Shown: piece after piece, positions 23,171 through 35,518 of the stretch
How the letters are laid out: each line of letters starts with the position of its first letter
Position numbering within the stretch: position 1 is the stretch's first letter
Assembly: GCA_030686995.1 (NCBI GenBank)
Contig: CM060704.1
Span: 172,171,718-172,235,717, forward strand
Direction of reading: 5' to 3'
Source: Artemisia argyi
Taxonomy: Eukaryota; Streptophyta; Magnoliopsida; Asterales; Asteraceae
Length of the DNA stretch: 64,000 nucleotides
Made by a program: the position numbers and the translations under genes
The notes under the pieces: generated by a model
The model's input: the letters and a program-made list of their open reading frames with translations, nothing else
Database searches by the model: none
Told to the model about the DNA's origin: nothing

Positions 23171-24493
23171 ATTTCCAAAAAAAAGCTACAATACTTTCTA
23201 AAATTTTTTCCGTTAGATCTAATAATAATACATATTGTTTCATTTTGGAAAATAGTTACATTTTTTCTGAAATCGTTTAGTCTGTTTCTGAATTCTTTTA
23301 TCAACTTTTATCTAAAAAAAATTCTTGCCTGTGAACACTAGAACCTTATAAAACACGAGGCATGCAGAACCCGTGCTATGCACAGGCTTTGAAGCTAATT
23401 GTTTATCGTGTTATGCCGGATTATAAAGGAGTTGAAGGTTGTTAGTACTTATGAATCATGGGCTGACGATAGGCTTTCTTCCCAATGTTAAAACGAAGGA
23501 ATGGACCTATTGGGTCATAACCATGTGGATACCTTTTCTTGACATCCAAAAATATCAACAAATTGATAAAGAGTAAATAACAAGTATGGCGGTTGGTCGG
23601 CCGCGTTGCGGCCCGGCGGGGTTTTATTCATTGTATTTGGTTTATAATGTTGTTTATCAAAGAATATAGTGATTTGGTAAGCCAAGTCTAAAACAACACA
23701 AAATATCATAGTTTCAAACGGCTAACAATATTACCCAGCCGCGGTGTGGCCTGGCGGGTTAAGTTCCTCACAAATCATTAGCATATCAAATGAGGCAACT
23801 TGATATAAGTTGGTATAAGTCACCTGAATGAGTTTGAACACATTTAATATTGATAGTACTTATTATAATGACAATGTGTTATGTCGCTACTCTTTGACAA
23901 ATTCAGAACACACAGAGTTATCATTTGACAAACATACAAAAATTTAAGAGGAAATTCTCAAGGTTTCATGTAAAGTTCTTTAGACCAGACGACTCACGAC
24001 ATTGTTAGCCTTAAAGAAGTAGGAAAACAACATGCTTCCAAAGTGTCTACTCTTCAGCAGCATTGAGTCTATTGTGGGGCTCCGCTTCCACGTGGCTCCA
24101 GACGCTCTCGTCCATCATTTTCATGTAATGTACTGGGCTCCGCTTCCACATGCGACATTGAGTCTAAAATGACAACAATTTCCCAATTAACAAACAGTAA
24201 CATGACAACTACAGTTGCATATCGATGACACATTAATTAATTGGATGGTTAGTGAAATTGGAGGTTGACTTACCTACACCCGAAGGCATTGCATTACGAT
24301 TATGGGGATGCGAATGTTAGGGCCCGCGCAAAGAACTACATACATTTTGTGTCGGTTCATTTATGCCTGCAAAGATGAGAAAATATGAAAGTGCTGATCA
24401 CACAAAGGCTCCACGACAGCGATCATAGTTACCATTAATTAATTATAGAGTTTAAGAGGTGACATGAAAAACAGTCACAAAGTATCCATAGTG
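23171..24493. other. Intergenic with Helitron-end-like GC blocks
   Basis: No gene. GC-rich blocks GGCCGCGTTGCGGCCCGGCGGG (23598-23619) and GCCGCGGTGTGGCCTGGCGGG (23739-23759) resemble, on the minus strand, the Helitron-like 3' end near 20195. GGGCTCCGCTTCCAC is repeated at about 24077 and 24129. 23212-23311 repeats 19036-19125. Confidence 0.5.
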
Positions 24494-25693
24494 CTGATGA
24501 GTGTCTAAATACTCATCATTTTATACCAATCTGAGCTGCCAAAACATCCAAAAACACTCAAATATGCATCAAAATACTGAAAATATCTTAGAAGTGTGTT
24601 TTATATGTTTCAAATGCAAAAATAATAAAAAACAGATGAAAAACGTACAAAGTTTGCATAATTGGCAGTTTCAGTCCCTCAAGTTTCATAAATTGTCAAA
24701 ACTAGTCCCTGAAGGTTTCAAATAGAATAAAAGTCAACTTAAGTCCATGGGAAGTCAAATTTATTCACAAATAGTCCCTGGATGAAAGTTTACACAAAAT
24801 GGCAACTTTTACCCCTCAAGTTTCAAAATTGGCAAAATTAGTCCTTGGGTATTCAAAAAGTAAAATCTAACAAATATTACCCTTGAACTATTCATGAATG
24901 ATAATTTGGAACATTTTGATAAACTTTTGGGAATGTTACAGTTTAACCCTTCTAGTTTCAGAAAATTACACAAATGGTCCTTATAAGTTTTAAAATATAA
25001 AAATACAATTTTGGTCCTTGTGTTATTATTCTATGGCAGGTTTGGTCCCTTGAAAGAAGTTTGGAAAGATGGCAAGATCAGCCCCTCAAGTATTGGCAGT
25101 TTACAACATTGGTCCTTGGGCTTTATAACCTTACAAACCAAACAGATCCTTAGTTATATTAATACCACCAAACCAATCCACAAAACAAATAAAAAGCCCA
25201 CCCATTATTCAAGCCCATACACTACCAGCCCAATCCCACCCTTAATTATATTACCAGGGTCAAACAAGTCAACCCCCGCCAAAACCACTATCACTGTTCA
25301 CCTTCCTCACCCCCAGCCTGAAACACCAAAACCACCATGGTTTGGCCACCTATCCTCCTCCACCTGTCCTCCCCAACTCATACCCTACTCTCCTACACCA
25401 CCTCACCTCAGCCCACAAGCAATTAATGCTTCCCCACCTTCAAACACTCAACCTTCCCCTCATTTCCCCTGTTTTTCTCCCAACTTGACCTCCAAGCTTC
25501 AAAAGCCACCCTATCTTGTCCCCTCCACCTATACAAGTATACAAGAAGCAATTAATGCTCTCAAAACAGCCTCAAGCTATCTAAGAGACTTTTGGCGCCA
25601 AAAGTACATTCAAAGGCTGAGATCACCTCTGCTTATCCAAGGGTCAAGAATTAAAGTGGGATTTATTGTGTGGTCACCAAAAAACTCAGAGGG

Positions 25694-25701
25694 TATAAAA
25701 A
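25694..25701 (+). promoter_or_regulatory. TATA box of the LTR-like block
   Basis: TATAAAAA follows a GC-richer stretch and precedes purine-rich AGAAGAGAAGGAGCAGAGG, as in many plant LTR promoters. Confidence 0.45.
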
Positions 25702-27024
25702 GAAGAGAAGGAGCAGAGGAAAAATCACTTTTGGGATAGCCTTAGTCACGTAGTATAATTAATCTTTAATGCTTTCTTTAAATTAATGTAATTTACAGTT
25801 TTAATTAGTGTAATGATCCTCAAATTAGTGTAATGGAACTTCATTTACAGTTTAATTCAAGTTATCTTTCAGTTTCAAGTTTTTACTTGATTATCTTTAA
25901 ATTTCAAAGCCATTTAAATTTCTTGTTGATTAGTGTTGTTTATTGGACTCTTATAAGTCATATAAGCTCCTGACAAAAACTTTAAAGCTTTTAGAAACCT
26001 TAATTCAGCTTTAGTCTTTTAAAATCAAAAATCACTAAAAAAAATTCTAGAAAATCATTGAAAAATCAAAAAGCTATGTGTTCATGGTGTACAAGCTTGG
26101 AGCAGGGTAAATTCTTGATGGCCCTTTGGTTTAGAGCCTCATGGGAGGCTATAGGAGTAGGTTATGGTCACTTGGTTTCATGTTTTCAGCTTGTTACACC
26201 TTGTAAGCCATTTTTTACAATTTTTGCATTTTATTGCTTAAGTTATCTATCTGCTTTGATCTTTCTATTTTTTTGGCTTATTTGTTATTAGTTAATGATT
26301 ATATAGCTTAATCTAGGTTGTTCATGTTTTGGATTTGATTGTGGCTTAAAATGGCATTTTGACTGTTATTTTCATAATTTTTGAGAATCATAGGTATAGA
26401 CTTGTGTGACTCCTTGTGTATGCTGAAAAAGGTCCAATTTGACATCTTGGGTCCTCTGGATTTGATGGATTAAGTTTATACAGTTATATGTAATGATAAG
26501 CTCAAATTAGTCCAATTTAAAGGTTGTTTGGATTTGATAGATGAACTGAGTTAAAGGTCATGTATTATGTTGTTCTTGTTTGATAGATGCTATATATGAC
26601 TTAAATGACTCAGGGAAACCTTAACCAAAGGATGTAGCATGGTAGAAAGTCAATTTGACACTTGACTGTCTCATTATGAGCAATCTGAGGTTGTCTTAAC
26701 CTAAAACCTTGCATATGTGTTTAATTATTGTTAATATTTGTTAGTTTCATGTTCTTATAACTTAATATATCTTATTTAGTCATTAAATTCAGATCAAAGT
26801 TGATCAAAGTCAACTTTGATCATAAAATAGAAAAGTCAAAATTCAGCTTTGGTAGTTTTTGAATAAACTTTAGAATTTTGTGTAGGGCTTAATATTAGAT
26901 TTCATAACTTGTGCTTGTAGGATGTTTTAGTTTTGTTGCTTGTCTTTCTACATGATTTTTGTCAATTTTTGTTTGCTATGTTTAATAGCTTAACTAGTAG
27001 CTTATTATAGCCTGTTTTTGCCCT

Positions 27025-27092
27025 GTGCACAAGTTCATCTGTCAAGTTCATGAGCTTGCATAAGCTTCATGACTTGACCATAACTTGTGCAC
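27025..27092. repeat. Nested inverted repeat
   Basis: GTGCACAAGTT (27025-27035) is the exact reverse complement of AACTTGTGCAC (27082-27092). Between them GTCAAGTTCATGAGCTT and AAGCTTCATGACTTGAC form a second, slightly bulged stem around GCAT. Confidence 0.7.
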
Positions 27093-27203
27093 TTGGCTTA
27101 TTTGTGATGCCTTTGTGGCATAATTGTTATGTGTATGCTTATTTTCCTGTTTGTAGCTTAAGTAGATAGCTTATCACCCACCTTATTTTTGTTCACCTTA
27201 CTC

Positions 27204-27886
27204 CCTTCACTGAAGCAAATAGTGAAGGTGAGTACTATTTCCTAAGCTCATAAAAAGTTCCTCACTAAGCTTGAGCTTGTGAGCTTTGGCTTTTCACAAA
27301 GCCTAGCAACCAAACTCAATGTCTCAATGCTGGGTGAGCTCTTATTAGCTTATTTGATTAGTCAAATTGGAGCTTGTTGTTTGCCCACTCACAACACTTC
27401 ACTGAGCAATCAGTGAAGTTACACCATTTCCACAAGCTCCTTAAAAGCTCATCAGTGGTCTAGAGCTTGTGTGGATTAGCTTTATGTGAAGCTTGTCTAC
27501 CCAACTTCATGATCCAGTGCTTAATTTTCACCTTGCAGCCCATATGCTAGGGCTGCAAGTAGCTTAAACCTATCACCAAGTTGAAAAGTGTACTGATGAC
27601 TCAGTATACTTACCCAAACTCACATAACTTCATAAGCTTTAAAAAAGCTATCTAGTTGGACCTAGCTGGTGAATTTTAGTTCCATGTGGAGCTTGCCTAC
27701 TAGCTTATAAGTTTCAACTTTAAAATCCCATCTTGCAGCTTATTCAATAGGGCTGCAAGTGGCTTTTTGTGTGTCCCATGCCATATCAAACATTGAGCAA
27801 TCAGTGTTTTGATGACTTTTTCATAAGCCCTCCAAAAGCTCATCAGTGGACCCCATTTGATGAACTTTGGCTTTTTGGAAAGCCAA
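27204..27886. repeat. Four-unit array (~190-200 bp) with two co-varying hairpins per unit
   Basis: Hairpin 1 arms start at 27204, 27396, 27587 and about 27788: CCTTCACT/AGTGAAGG, ACTTCACTGA/TCAGTGAAGT, AGTGTACTGA/TCAGTATACT, AAACATTGA/TCAGTGTTT. Three of the four have 4-base loops. Hairpin 2 arms start at 27288, 27478, 27678 and 27867: GGCTTT/AAAGCC, AGCTTT/GAAGCT, AGTTCC/GGAGCT, TTGGCTTT/AAAGCCAA, all with 4-base loops. Arms differ between units but stay paired, with C-G to G-C, C-G to T-A and G-T changes. The rest of each unit is only loosely similar (AAGCTC, GAGCTTG phrases). Confidence 0.75.
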
Positions 27887-28599
27887 CCACCTTAGCTTGC
27901 TACTCAAACTCTCACTTTGGTCTTGTGAGCTTATTTAATAAGCTTATCCTAACCTTAAAGTTGACTGCAGGGGTGTTTGGGACTGTAGTGTATTGGTATT
28001 AGCTTATTGGCTTATTTGAGCTTATTGGCTGATCCCAGTACATTTGCTTATGTATAATTGTTTATAATACTTGTATATATTATCTTTTCACTTTTGTTTC
28101 AAGTATGGAGCTTATACCAAGCTCATTTGAGCTTTCACTCAATCCAAGTTAAGCCCAAAAGGCTTAACTGTCTAAACCATAAGCTCATGCTTATAAGCAT
28201 TATCCAAGTGCTTATTCTTGTTTATATACACCCACAATACTTGCATTTACCTTTTTATTTCACTGTATAGCTTTTTCTAAGCTTATTTCAAGCTTATTAC
28301 TCCACTGTGAGCCCAAAAGCTCAACTGAATGAGTAATAAGCCCACGAATGGCTTATTTTTAGGTTCTAAACTTTTTATCTTTATTAAACTTGTATAAATA
28401 TAATATTTAGATAAATTAGAAAAAGAAAAACCAAAAAGAAGCTTTAATATTAAGTGATAGCTTCTATTTAGAAGCTTATGGCTTAAAAGCCATCTGTTAA
28501 GGAAACAAGCTCTCACACAGCTTATTTCCAAGTTTTGTAAAAGTTGGTTTTGTTAAAGTTTCATATTATAGCTTGTTTTACAGTTTTGCAAAAAGAAAA

Positions 28600-28705
28600 T
28601 CAAAAAAATAAAATAAAAGTGCAAAAAGGTTGTGTATGGGATTCGAACCTAGGTTCCCTTGGTGACAAGTTCACTGCATAACCCACCTAGGCTAGCTCAC
28701 TTCTC
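28600..28705 (-). mobile_element. tRNA-derived SINE-like sequence
   Basis: On the minus strand a pol III A-box-like TAGCCTAGGTGG (28694-28683) is followed about 33 bases later by a perfect B box GGTTCGAATCC (28649-28639), then a T/A-rich tail (TTTTATTTTATTTTTTT). The head does not fold as a full tRNA, so a SINE head fits better than a tRNA gene. Confidence 0.55.
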
Positions 28706-28709
28706 AGTT

Positions 28710-29860
28710 ATCATTTGCACATTTTTATTCTTATAGTAGCAAACAGCTTAGCTTATTCAAATAAGCTTATACGAGCTGTTTGGCTTATTACAGCTTATCT
28801 GGATAAGCTATGAGCTTCATAATTTTTTCCCAGCTTCCTCATTAGTAAATAGACTTTCTGTAATTTTTTCATAATTTTTATTGTTCATATAGTATTTATA
28901 ATAATTAATATAGTTTAAATACCTTTTAGTAAATAATTAGTAATTAATTTTTAAAAACAGCTTATTTATAATTTTTATAAACCTTTTATATTTTTTATGG
29001 ATTCCTGATATGGTTAAGTATATCTATAAAAAGTTTTATAATTTTATAAATCAGTTTAGTATCTATAATAATTAATTTAGTTTAATTAGTTTAATTAAGT
29101 TTAAATAGTTTTTAATTAAGTTTTCTTATTTTTGTTAATAATATATAGTTTTTATATTTTTCTTAGCTTCTTATAAGTAGTTTAGAATTTTGTAAAAAGT
29201 TTCAGATTTTAGTTTGCTTATTTAGTATTTATAATAAATCAATAATAGTATTTAGTAATTAGATAATAGTAAATAATTAATAATAAATAGAATAATTGTG
29301 TAATAAATATATTTTTAGTTTCAAAAATTATTTTATATTATTTTAAACTTTTCTAAGTTTTAATTTTATTTCTCTAAGCATTTTTTAGATTTTTCTTATT
29401 TTTAGGTAATTATTAAATATTAAATAAATAGTTTTTAATTAATAGTAATTACATAAGTACTTGTAAAAATCATTTTAATTCATAAATAATTTTCTTATAT
29501 TATTAGGATCACAAAAATATAAATTTCACATTTGTGGGATTTGTATTGATCAGTTTTCAGCTTTATTTTGGTATGTAGACGTTTATTTAAACGTAAACGT
29601 ACGCGTTTTAGGTTTTTAGGTTTTCTTAACTTTTAAAATATGTTTGTAATTATAAAGTAAATATTTTAAGTTATTTAATTTGCATTTAAGCCCCTAAGGC
29701 ATGCAAATACCTACTGTAGTTATATTTGTTGTTTTGTTTTGTACGTTTACGTTTATTTGAACCTAAACGTATATTTGTAAATCCTTTTACATTTTAGGGT
29801 TTCTGATTGCACGTTTTTACTGATATAGCTGTGACAAGAGCTATTTACTATTCACATTCC
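28710..29860. other. AT-rich low-information tract
   Basis: Dominated by ATTTATAATAATTAATAGTTT-like words and AGCTTATT motifs. AAACGTAAACGTACG (29590-29605) and GTTTACGTTTATTTGAACC (29744-29762) form a loose inverted pair. No gene seen. Confidence 0.5.
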
Positions 29861-31839
29861 TAGTGTTAGTCAGTCAGATTCCTGTTTCTATATTTAACTT
29901 CACCAGAACACACATTCGTTGTATTACAGATTTCACACCTCGTTGGGACATAACGACCTAGGAATAGTCTATACTCCTCGTTCATAACTGCTTTTCCTCC
30001 CAAGCTGCTCAGGGCCTTTGTTACGGTTGACCGTTCACAAGCGGTTGGCTTGTGTGATAAAACCTGGCTGGTTCGGGAGGAATCAAGTGCAATGGCATTT
30101 TCCTTAACTAAACCATCGTATACCTTATCAAAAGCCATGGCGGCGGCTTCGCCAACCAAAACAAAAACCTAATCCAACTCGTTATGATAAGTTCCACTTA
30201 AGACTGTTGGTCATTTACATGTTCCTATCTGCTTATCTTCTTAAGAAGCAATGACAACGTAACCAATTAATTACTATAAATCTATAAAGTTACCTGATAT
30301 ATTATAGGACAAAACTTGCGAAAAAAGTGCAACCGATTATTTTCTAGTACTTCTCATAGTATAAACAGCAGTGTTCATGGCTAGGCATCTGGATTGGAAC
30401 CTGGTTGCTATAAAGTCCTCATTGATGACAACAACTTATATTTTAGATGCCAACTTCATCGAAAGGATATCTGAAACATTTTGGGGCGAAGCTGCTGTTT
30501 TCACTGTCGTTGCAGCGTCTGTCGTTGGGAGGCATGTGTGAGAATCAAGGTTACCTAAAGCAACAATAATACAAAATGTTTAATAAGGCGGCGACCAAGA
30601 ATATATCAAAGTTTTAAAACGTAAGTATGTTAATATTAAGAGCAACCTGTGAACGGTTGGTTACATTTGCTCTTGCAAACAACAGACGTGTTATGCTCAT
30701 TTCTGTTATTTGAACGGTGTCAATAGTATGTAGTTATAGTTACCTAGGCGAATGAACAGAGAGCCAAAATGGTAGTTCACAACAAAAGGAGACGTACCCG
30801 AAAGTAAAGTAGAGGCTGCCCATATATATGTACGCGGGGTTGGGAGGCTGTTCCCGTGCATTCTGTTTGTAGTGAACAAACATTATTATAAGTCACCATA
30901 AACCCATATACAAAATCTACAAATAAACCCTAATTAATACACAACAAATTAGCATTAACTTAATATGATAAAATTACAGGACTGAGTAATGAACCTACAA
31001 AACAACGCGCAGTGATGTGATAAGCGGGTCTTGACCCGATACAGCAAACAGCTCAATTCCATTTTCCTCCGATAACCTATGAAAATTAACCCCGTTTAAC
31101 AAACTGAAGCAAAATATGTTATCTAATCTAACAACCAAAAGACGTCTGGCTTTAAAATATGGAAGGAAAAAAGTACCTGAATCACACATATACTAATCAC
31201 TAATTAAATCTCTCCCATAAAAATCTACAATTCCAAATTGAGTATCAATAAGCAGTTTATGCAAACAGCCCATGTAAAAATTCAAACATAAGCAAATAAG
31301 GTGCCACTATAATAAATTATCACATATTACACTAAAATTGACCTTCCACATATCTCAAAAATCTTACTGCTCTAAGTATCCTTCTGCTGCATTGTTCGCA
31401 ACTAAGAATATATTAAGCCCAATTGATCGCACACCGTACACATGACATCACTGGCCTAAAGGTAACCATCCTTTTCACTTCTACATCCGTCCTTAAGTCC
31501 ATTAATATGAAGAAGATCTACAACTTCAATAATGTTTAACATGAATAATAGAATTACAATTCATCGTACATGAATTCAAGAGTTATTGATCTGCAACATG
31601 GCTTACCTGCTGCTACAGTTTGCAGCTGCGTGATCTGACGCGAAGCAGCAGATATATTTTGGAGTGGGTCTACCGTACCTACAAAAATGAGAAAATATAA
31701 AAGTTTTGGCAACACAAATAACGACTTGCACTACATCAACAATAATTCTAAATCATAAGAAAAGGGTAAACATATTACTTATCATCCACATCAGTAGTAA
31801 CTCAAGGTCACTCTATCATCACATGAAGTCACACATTTC

Positions 31840-32165
31840 AACCCCCAAACACCTAAATTTCAGTCCTATATCATCATAAAAATTCACCCATTTCAGCCCC
31901 CAAATGCACCAACTCCATCCCCCATTTCAACCCCCTAAACGCACACACTTCAGCCCTCATTTCAGCACCCAGACGCACCCTTTGCACGCACCATTTCAGA
32001 CCCAAATCCCACACCCATTTGAACTGCGAAACTGTCCCATTTTTGCCCTACTTCATCCTCCATACACACCCATTTTAGCCCCATTTCATGACCCTAACCC
32101 ATCCACATTTCAGCCCCCAAACTCAGCCACTGCTGGCCCCATTTCAGCATCCCTGAAACTGCAGC
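31840..32165 (+). repeat. Degenerate CATTTCAGCCCCC tandem repeat
   Basis: Irregular recurrence of CATTTCAGCCCC or CATTTCAACCCCC with ACGCACAC-type spacers, strongly C-rich on the plus strand. The open frame through it is a by-product of the repeat. Confidence 0.65.
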
Positions 32166-32761
32166 TGTATTGTGGTTTAAGCTTATTTTTGCCTGCGTAT
32201 GTGGTTTAAGCTTATTTTCCCAGCTTTTAGGATTTTGAGATTTTGAGAAGCTAATTAGCCAAACATAACTGTAATTAATCTAAATGGAGATCTATGCTAG
32301 CATTTACCTATTCAAGAGTAGTATGGTTCTAGCACTTCTACGATAACCTATTTACTTATTAGAGAGAAGTACACTTTAATTAATATGGTGTAAGTAAAAT
32401 CGTTCCATTTCTAATGGAAAGTAAATAATATGCTTACCATATCAGGTTGTATGTTTGCGGCTGCTGGAAGACATGGGATGCTGGACAGGACACGTTGATG
32501 GGTTCAACGAATGGGTTTGCCGCTTAACAGGTATGTGACGAAAGCTATGCTCGGCTGTGAACCTCTCATAAAACTCGACCATATGGATTATGGCGTTGTT
32601 TGACATCATCGTTCATTTATAAATGGAATGGTCTCTGTCTGCAATGCACACCTTGCTGTGGACCTGAAACATAAAATTGTAGCATCTATAAGATGGTTGT
32701 AAACAATATAAATTGTGCACTAAAACGTATACCGAGAAATAAGTGGACAATATAAATTGTG

Positions 32762-33057
32762 GGGAAAATTCTTTCAAAACGTACCATACTTGTCAAAAAA
32801 ATCACTTTTGAGTAACGTACTTTTAATTTTCGTTATTGTGGTGCTAAACTTTCATTTTTGGCCTCTTTTACGTACTTTGGGACGTTTTTATGACATTTTT
32901 GCCCCTGGATTTCAAAATATTTGAGGGGCAAAAACGTCCTAAAGTGCGTAAAAGAGGCCAAAAATGAAAGTTTAGTAACCCAATAAGGAAAAAAATAAGT
33001 TCGATACTCAAAACTGATTTTTTGGACAAGTATGATACGTTTTAAAAGAATTTTCCC
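32762..33057. mobile_element. Mutator-type MITE, 9-bp target duplication
   Basis: A 296-bp near-complete hairpin. Termini are GGGAAAATTCTTTCAAAACG and the inverse of GGGAAAATTCTTTTAAAACG, and pairing extends almost to the centre. TAAATTGTG at 32753-32761 is repeated exactly at 33058-33066. A 9-bp duplication with long inverted repeats is typical of Mutator-like elements. Confidence 0.88.
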
Positions 33058-33066
33058 TAAATTGTG

Positions 33067-34754
33067 CACTAAAATATACGAAGGAACAGGAAACCTTATG
33101 TAGGCCACGTTTTAGGATCCGTTAGGCCTTATGCATTGTGGACAGTTGTTGATGAAGAGCGCGTACGATCTGGAAAAAAATAAAGCGAATGTCATTACGT
33201 TACTGAAACAGCGAGTGAATAAGTAACAATAGAAGGAACACTTTTGAATGACCAAGGATACAAAAAAATTGGAAGAAAAAGGCGCAAACACACCTTGTGT
33301 AAGTCGTATTTTTTGGTTTACTTGTGCGGGTGTACCCTGGCTCGTTGCTGATGAGGAACATCCCCTATCTATAACACAGACACGTATACTAAGATGTATG
33401 TACGACATAGGGATACCATAATAGATACAGCGGTAGCGAATTGTATAGATGAGTCATAATGTACGGTCGCAACCTGTTAAACTCAACAAAAGTTACCTCC
33501 GTTGGATGAAGGAATATCTTCGTATAGGAAACCCGACCACCTAAAAATGTTAGTATACCTTTGCATAAGGTTTTAGGGTACGTTTTCCCTACAAATTCAA
33601 AAGCAACACTGCCATAAAATTTAAGCAACAAAAGAATAGCTAATGTTGGATAGAGAACGGTAAAGACCTTCTTCAGTAGCGGCTTTAAGTTTCCTCAAAG
33701 GTCCCTTTTTTTATTTTTATTTATTTATTTATTTATTTTTTTGTAAATATCTTTTCCATAATTCAACTTTAAAAATTACTTCAAATTTAATCTGGATATT
33801 ACATTACCTTTTACAGCATATAATCTAAACTAAAACAATATTACAAAAAGTAAAAACTCACCCAAACCCATAGGCTGAATCGTTTCAAGCTTATCCTCTA
33901 GACATCAAACTTATTCACCCTCGTAGATCCAAACCTCAAAAAAAAAAAAAAAAAAAAAAAATCACAAATGCAAAATCAAAACCCCACAAATGAAAATGTT
34001 TTAATAACCTAAACAACTTATTATAAAGCTACAACTTACACAATTGATGTTTCTACTTCAATCCACTAAGATCAAACTCAACTCATCTAACAAAATAATT
34101 AGAAAATTATAAAATATACATAATAAAAAAAATGGATTGAATCTTTATAATAATAAAGAAAGGAATCAAACCTTGCGATAAGAAATACCAAACGCTACTT
34201 GCGAGAATCCTCGACTACAAACGCGACAAATCTCTCTGATCGGAAAGTGTGTGGCTGTCTTTTGGTCTGTGGAAGCAGAGACCGTATTTTGATTTTGGAA
34301 GAAGCTTCTAGGTGAAACTGGAATGAGGATGATGGGTGCGGATATTTTGAGGTGAGGTGATAAAAGTGGATTGATAGGGTTACGGATCAATAGAAGCAGG
34401 TTAATGAGCTGGGCCTTAGCAGCCCACCAATTTTGGCGGGAAAATGGCAAGCAATACGACGTCGCGTCCCTTGTGATTTAATATAATTAGTAATGTATTA
34501 GTGTCACATATCAATTAATAAACTAAACTTTCGGCACCAACTGAAACCTTGTAAAGCTAAAACAAATGTTTTATATTTATTACCAGTTAGTAAAAAAAAA
34601 GTAATCTGTTGGCATGTACATATAAAGGCTTAACCGCAACAGCTGGTAGTATATGATCTTCGTTGTTTCCAACAATATCATTGTAATCATCATTCGGGAT
34701 AATTTTCCAAACACCCCCTTACCTGGAGAAAATCCATATATCAGCAGGCCAAGC

Positions 34755-34795
<41 letters not shown>

Positions 34796-35252
34796 TTTAT
34801 ATGAAGTTGAAATCATACAACACAGGTTTTTACCAAAAAATAAAATAAAACCCATACATCACAGATTCAAACTACATAAAACGTTGTACAATGTATCAGA
34901 TCTTTTATGTATATATTTCTTCATTTTCATTGTAGGTTATCAAAATTCCTTATCGCCATTAAATCTAGTTATCATTTTACTTTTTAGCTCAGGTATGAGT
35001 TTGTCATATATATATAACTATTATTAGTCATTATAACTTATTGCTACCTATTAACCGTCCACACAGCTATGCCGTAAACTACGTTCTTTTTTTCCTTCGT
35101 CACCTGCCATACTATTCTCGTACAAACAATATATTCCGACGATTTACACTATCTTCTAATGTTACACGGGGTTTCCTACTCGCAAATGTAAACCCTTTAA
35201 TTCAAGTGGTCGCGAATCTTTTAAAAAAACCATCAAAAAATGATAAATAATA
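33067..35252. other. Intergenic, homopolymer-rich
   Basis: TTTA-rich tract (33706-33742), A-run (33938-33961) and T-run (34758-34791). Contains the 34178-34450 open segment listed with the minus-strand exons; otherwise nothing recognised. Confidence 0.5.
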
Positions 35253-35507
35253 CTCCCTCCGTCCCAAAATTATTGTCCCTTATTGACTTTTTCGGTCTTT
35301 CTTTTTCAACTTTGACTATAAATATTTTTGTTTGTGTTGTATAATTTTTTATAAGAATTATACCAAATGAAAATACATTTAAAACTCAATTCGTTCATAT
35401 ATTTTGTATCAAGTATTATGTAATATAAACAAAAATACTTAAGGTCAAAGTTACAAAGTAAAGACCGAAAAAGTCAATAGGGGACAATATTTTTGGGACG
35501 GAGGTAG
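35253..35507. mobile_element. Stowaway-type MITE
   Basis: 255 bp with ends CTCCCTCCGTCCCAAAA and the inverse of CTACCTCCGTCCCAAAA, flanked by TA on both sides (35251-35252, 35508-35509). CTCCCTCCGT termini with a TA duplication define plant Stowaway (Tc1/mariner) MITEs. Pairing continues inward (TATTGTCCC, GACTTTTTCGGTC). Confidence 0.92.
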
Positions 35508-35518
35508 TAATAGACTTA

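Larger units (their letters stand above)
24494..29860 (+). mobile_element. Large LTR-like block (possible solo LTR or LARD), limits uncertain
   Basis: It begins with a perfect 8-bp hairpin (TGATGAGT and ACTCATCA, 24495-24518), then promoter-like DNA with repeated 'AGTCC(C/T)...AAGTTTCA' phrases (24640-25110), a TATA box at 25694 and T-rich leader-like sequence. It ends in an AT-rich tract. TAGTG occurs just before 24494 and just after 29860, a possible 5-bp duplication, but the ends are not TG...CA. No second copy is in the window. Confidence 0.35.
29866..34450 (-). other. Exon-like segments on the minus strand, gene not recognised
   Basis: Several short segments have good splice contexts in one orientation. 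34450-34178 is open and ends CGCAAG|GTTTGA. 32669-32446 follows TTTCAG and ends ATATG|GTAAGC but contains a stop. 31685-31610 (TVDPLQNISAASRQITQLQT) is bounded by TTTGTAG and GCAGCAG|GTAAGC. 31190-31000 is another open segment. 30171-29866 follows GGATTAG and encodes VFVLVGEAAAMAFDKVYDGL, ending with a Cys-containing RYVPTRCEICNTTNVCSG. The last segment faintly recalls an OB-fold (RPA-like) strand pattern, but I cannot assign a family. It may be a decayed gene, a non-coding transcript, or captured fragments. Confidence 0.3.

Noticed and set aside
25011..25739. 242-residue Pro/Ser-rich ORF
   Set aside because: Lies across the promoter-like part of an LTR-like block, composition follows C-rich repeats, and no domain is seen.
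28639..28705. tRNA gene on the minus strand
   Set aside because: A and B boxes are present, but acceptor and anticodon stems do not form; a SINE head is more likely.
31904..32209. 101-residue His/Pro-rich ORF
   Set aside because: By-product of the CATTTCAGCCCCC repeat; no start context or homologue.
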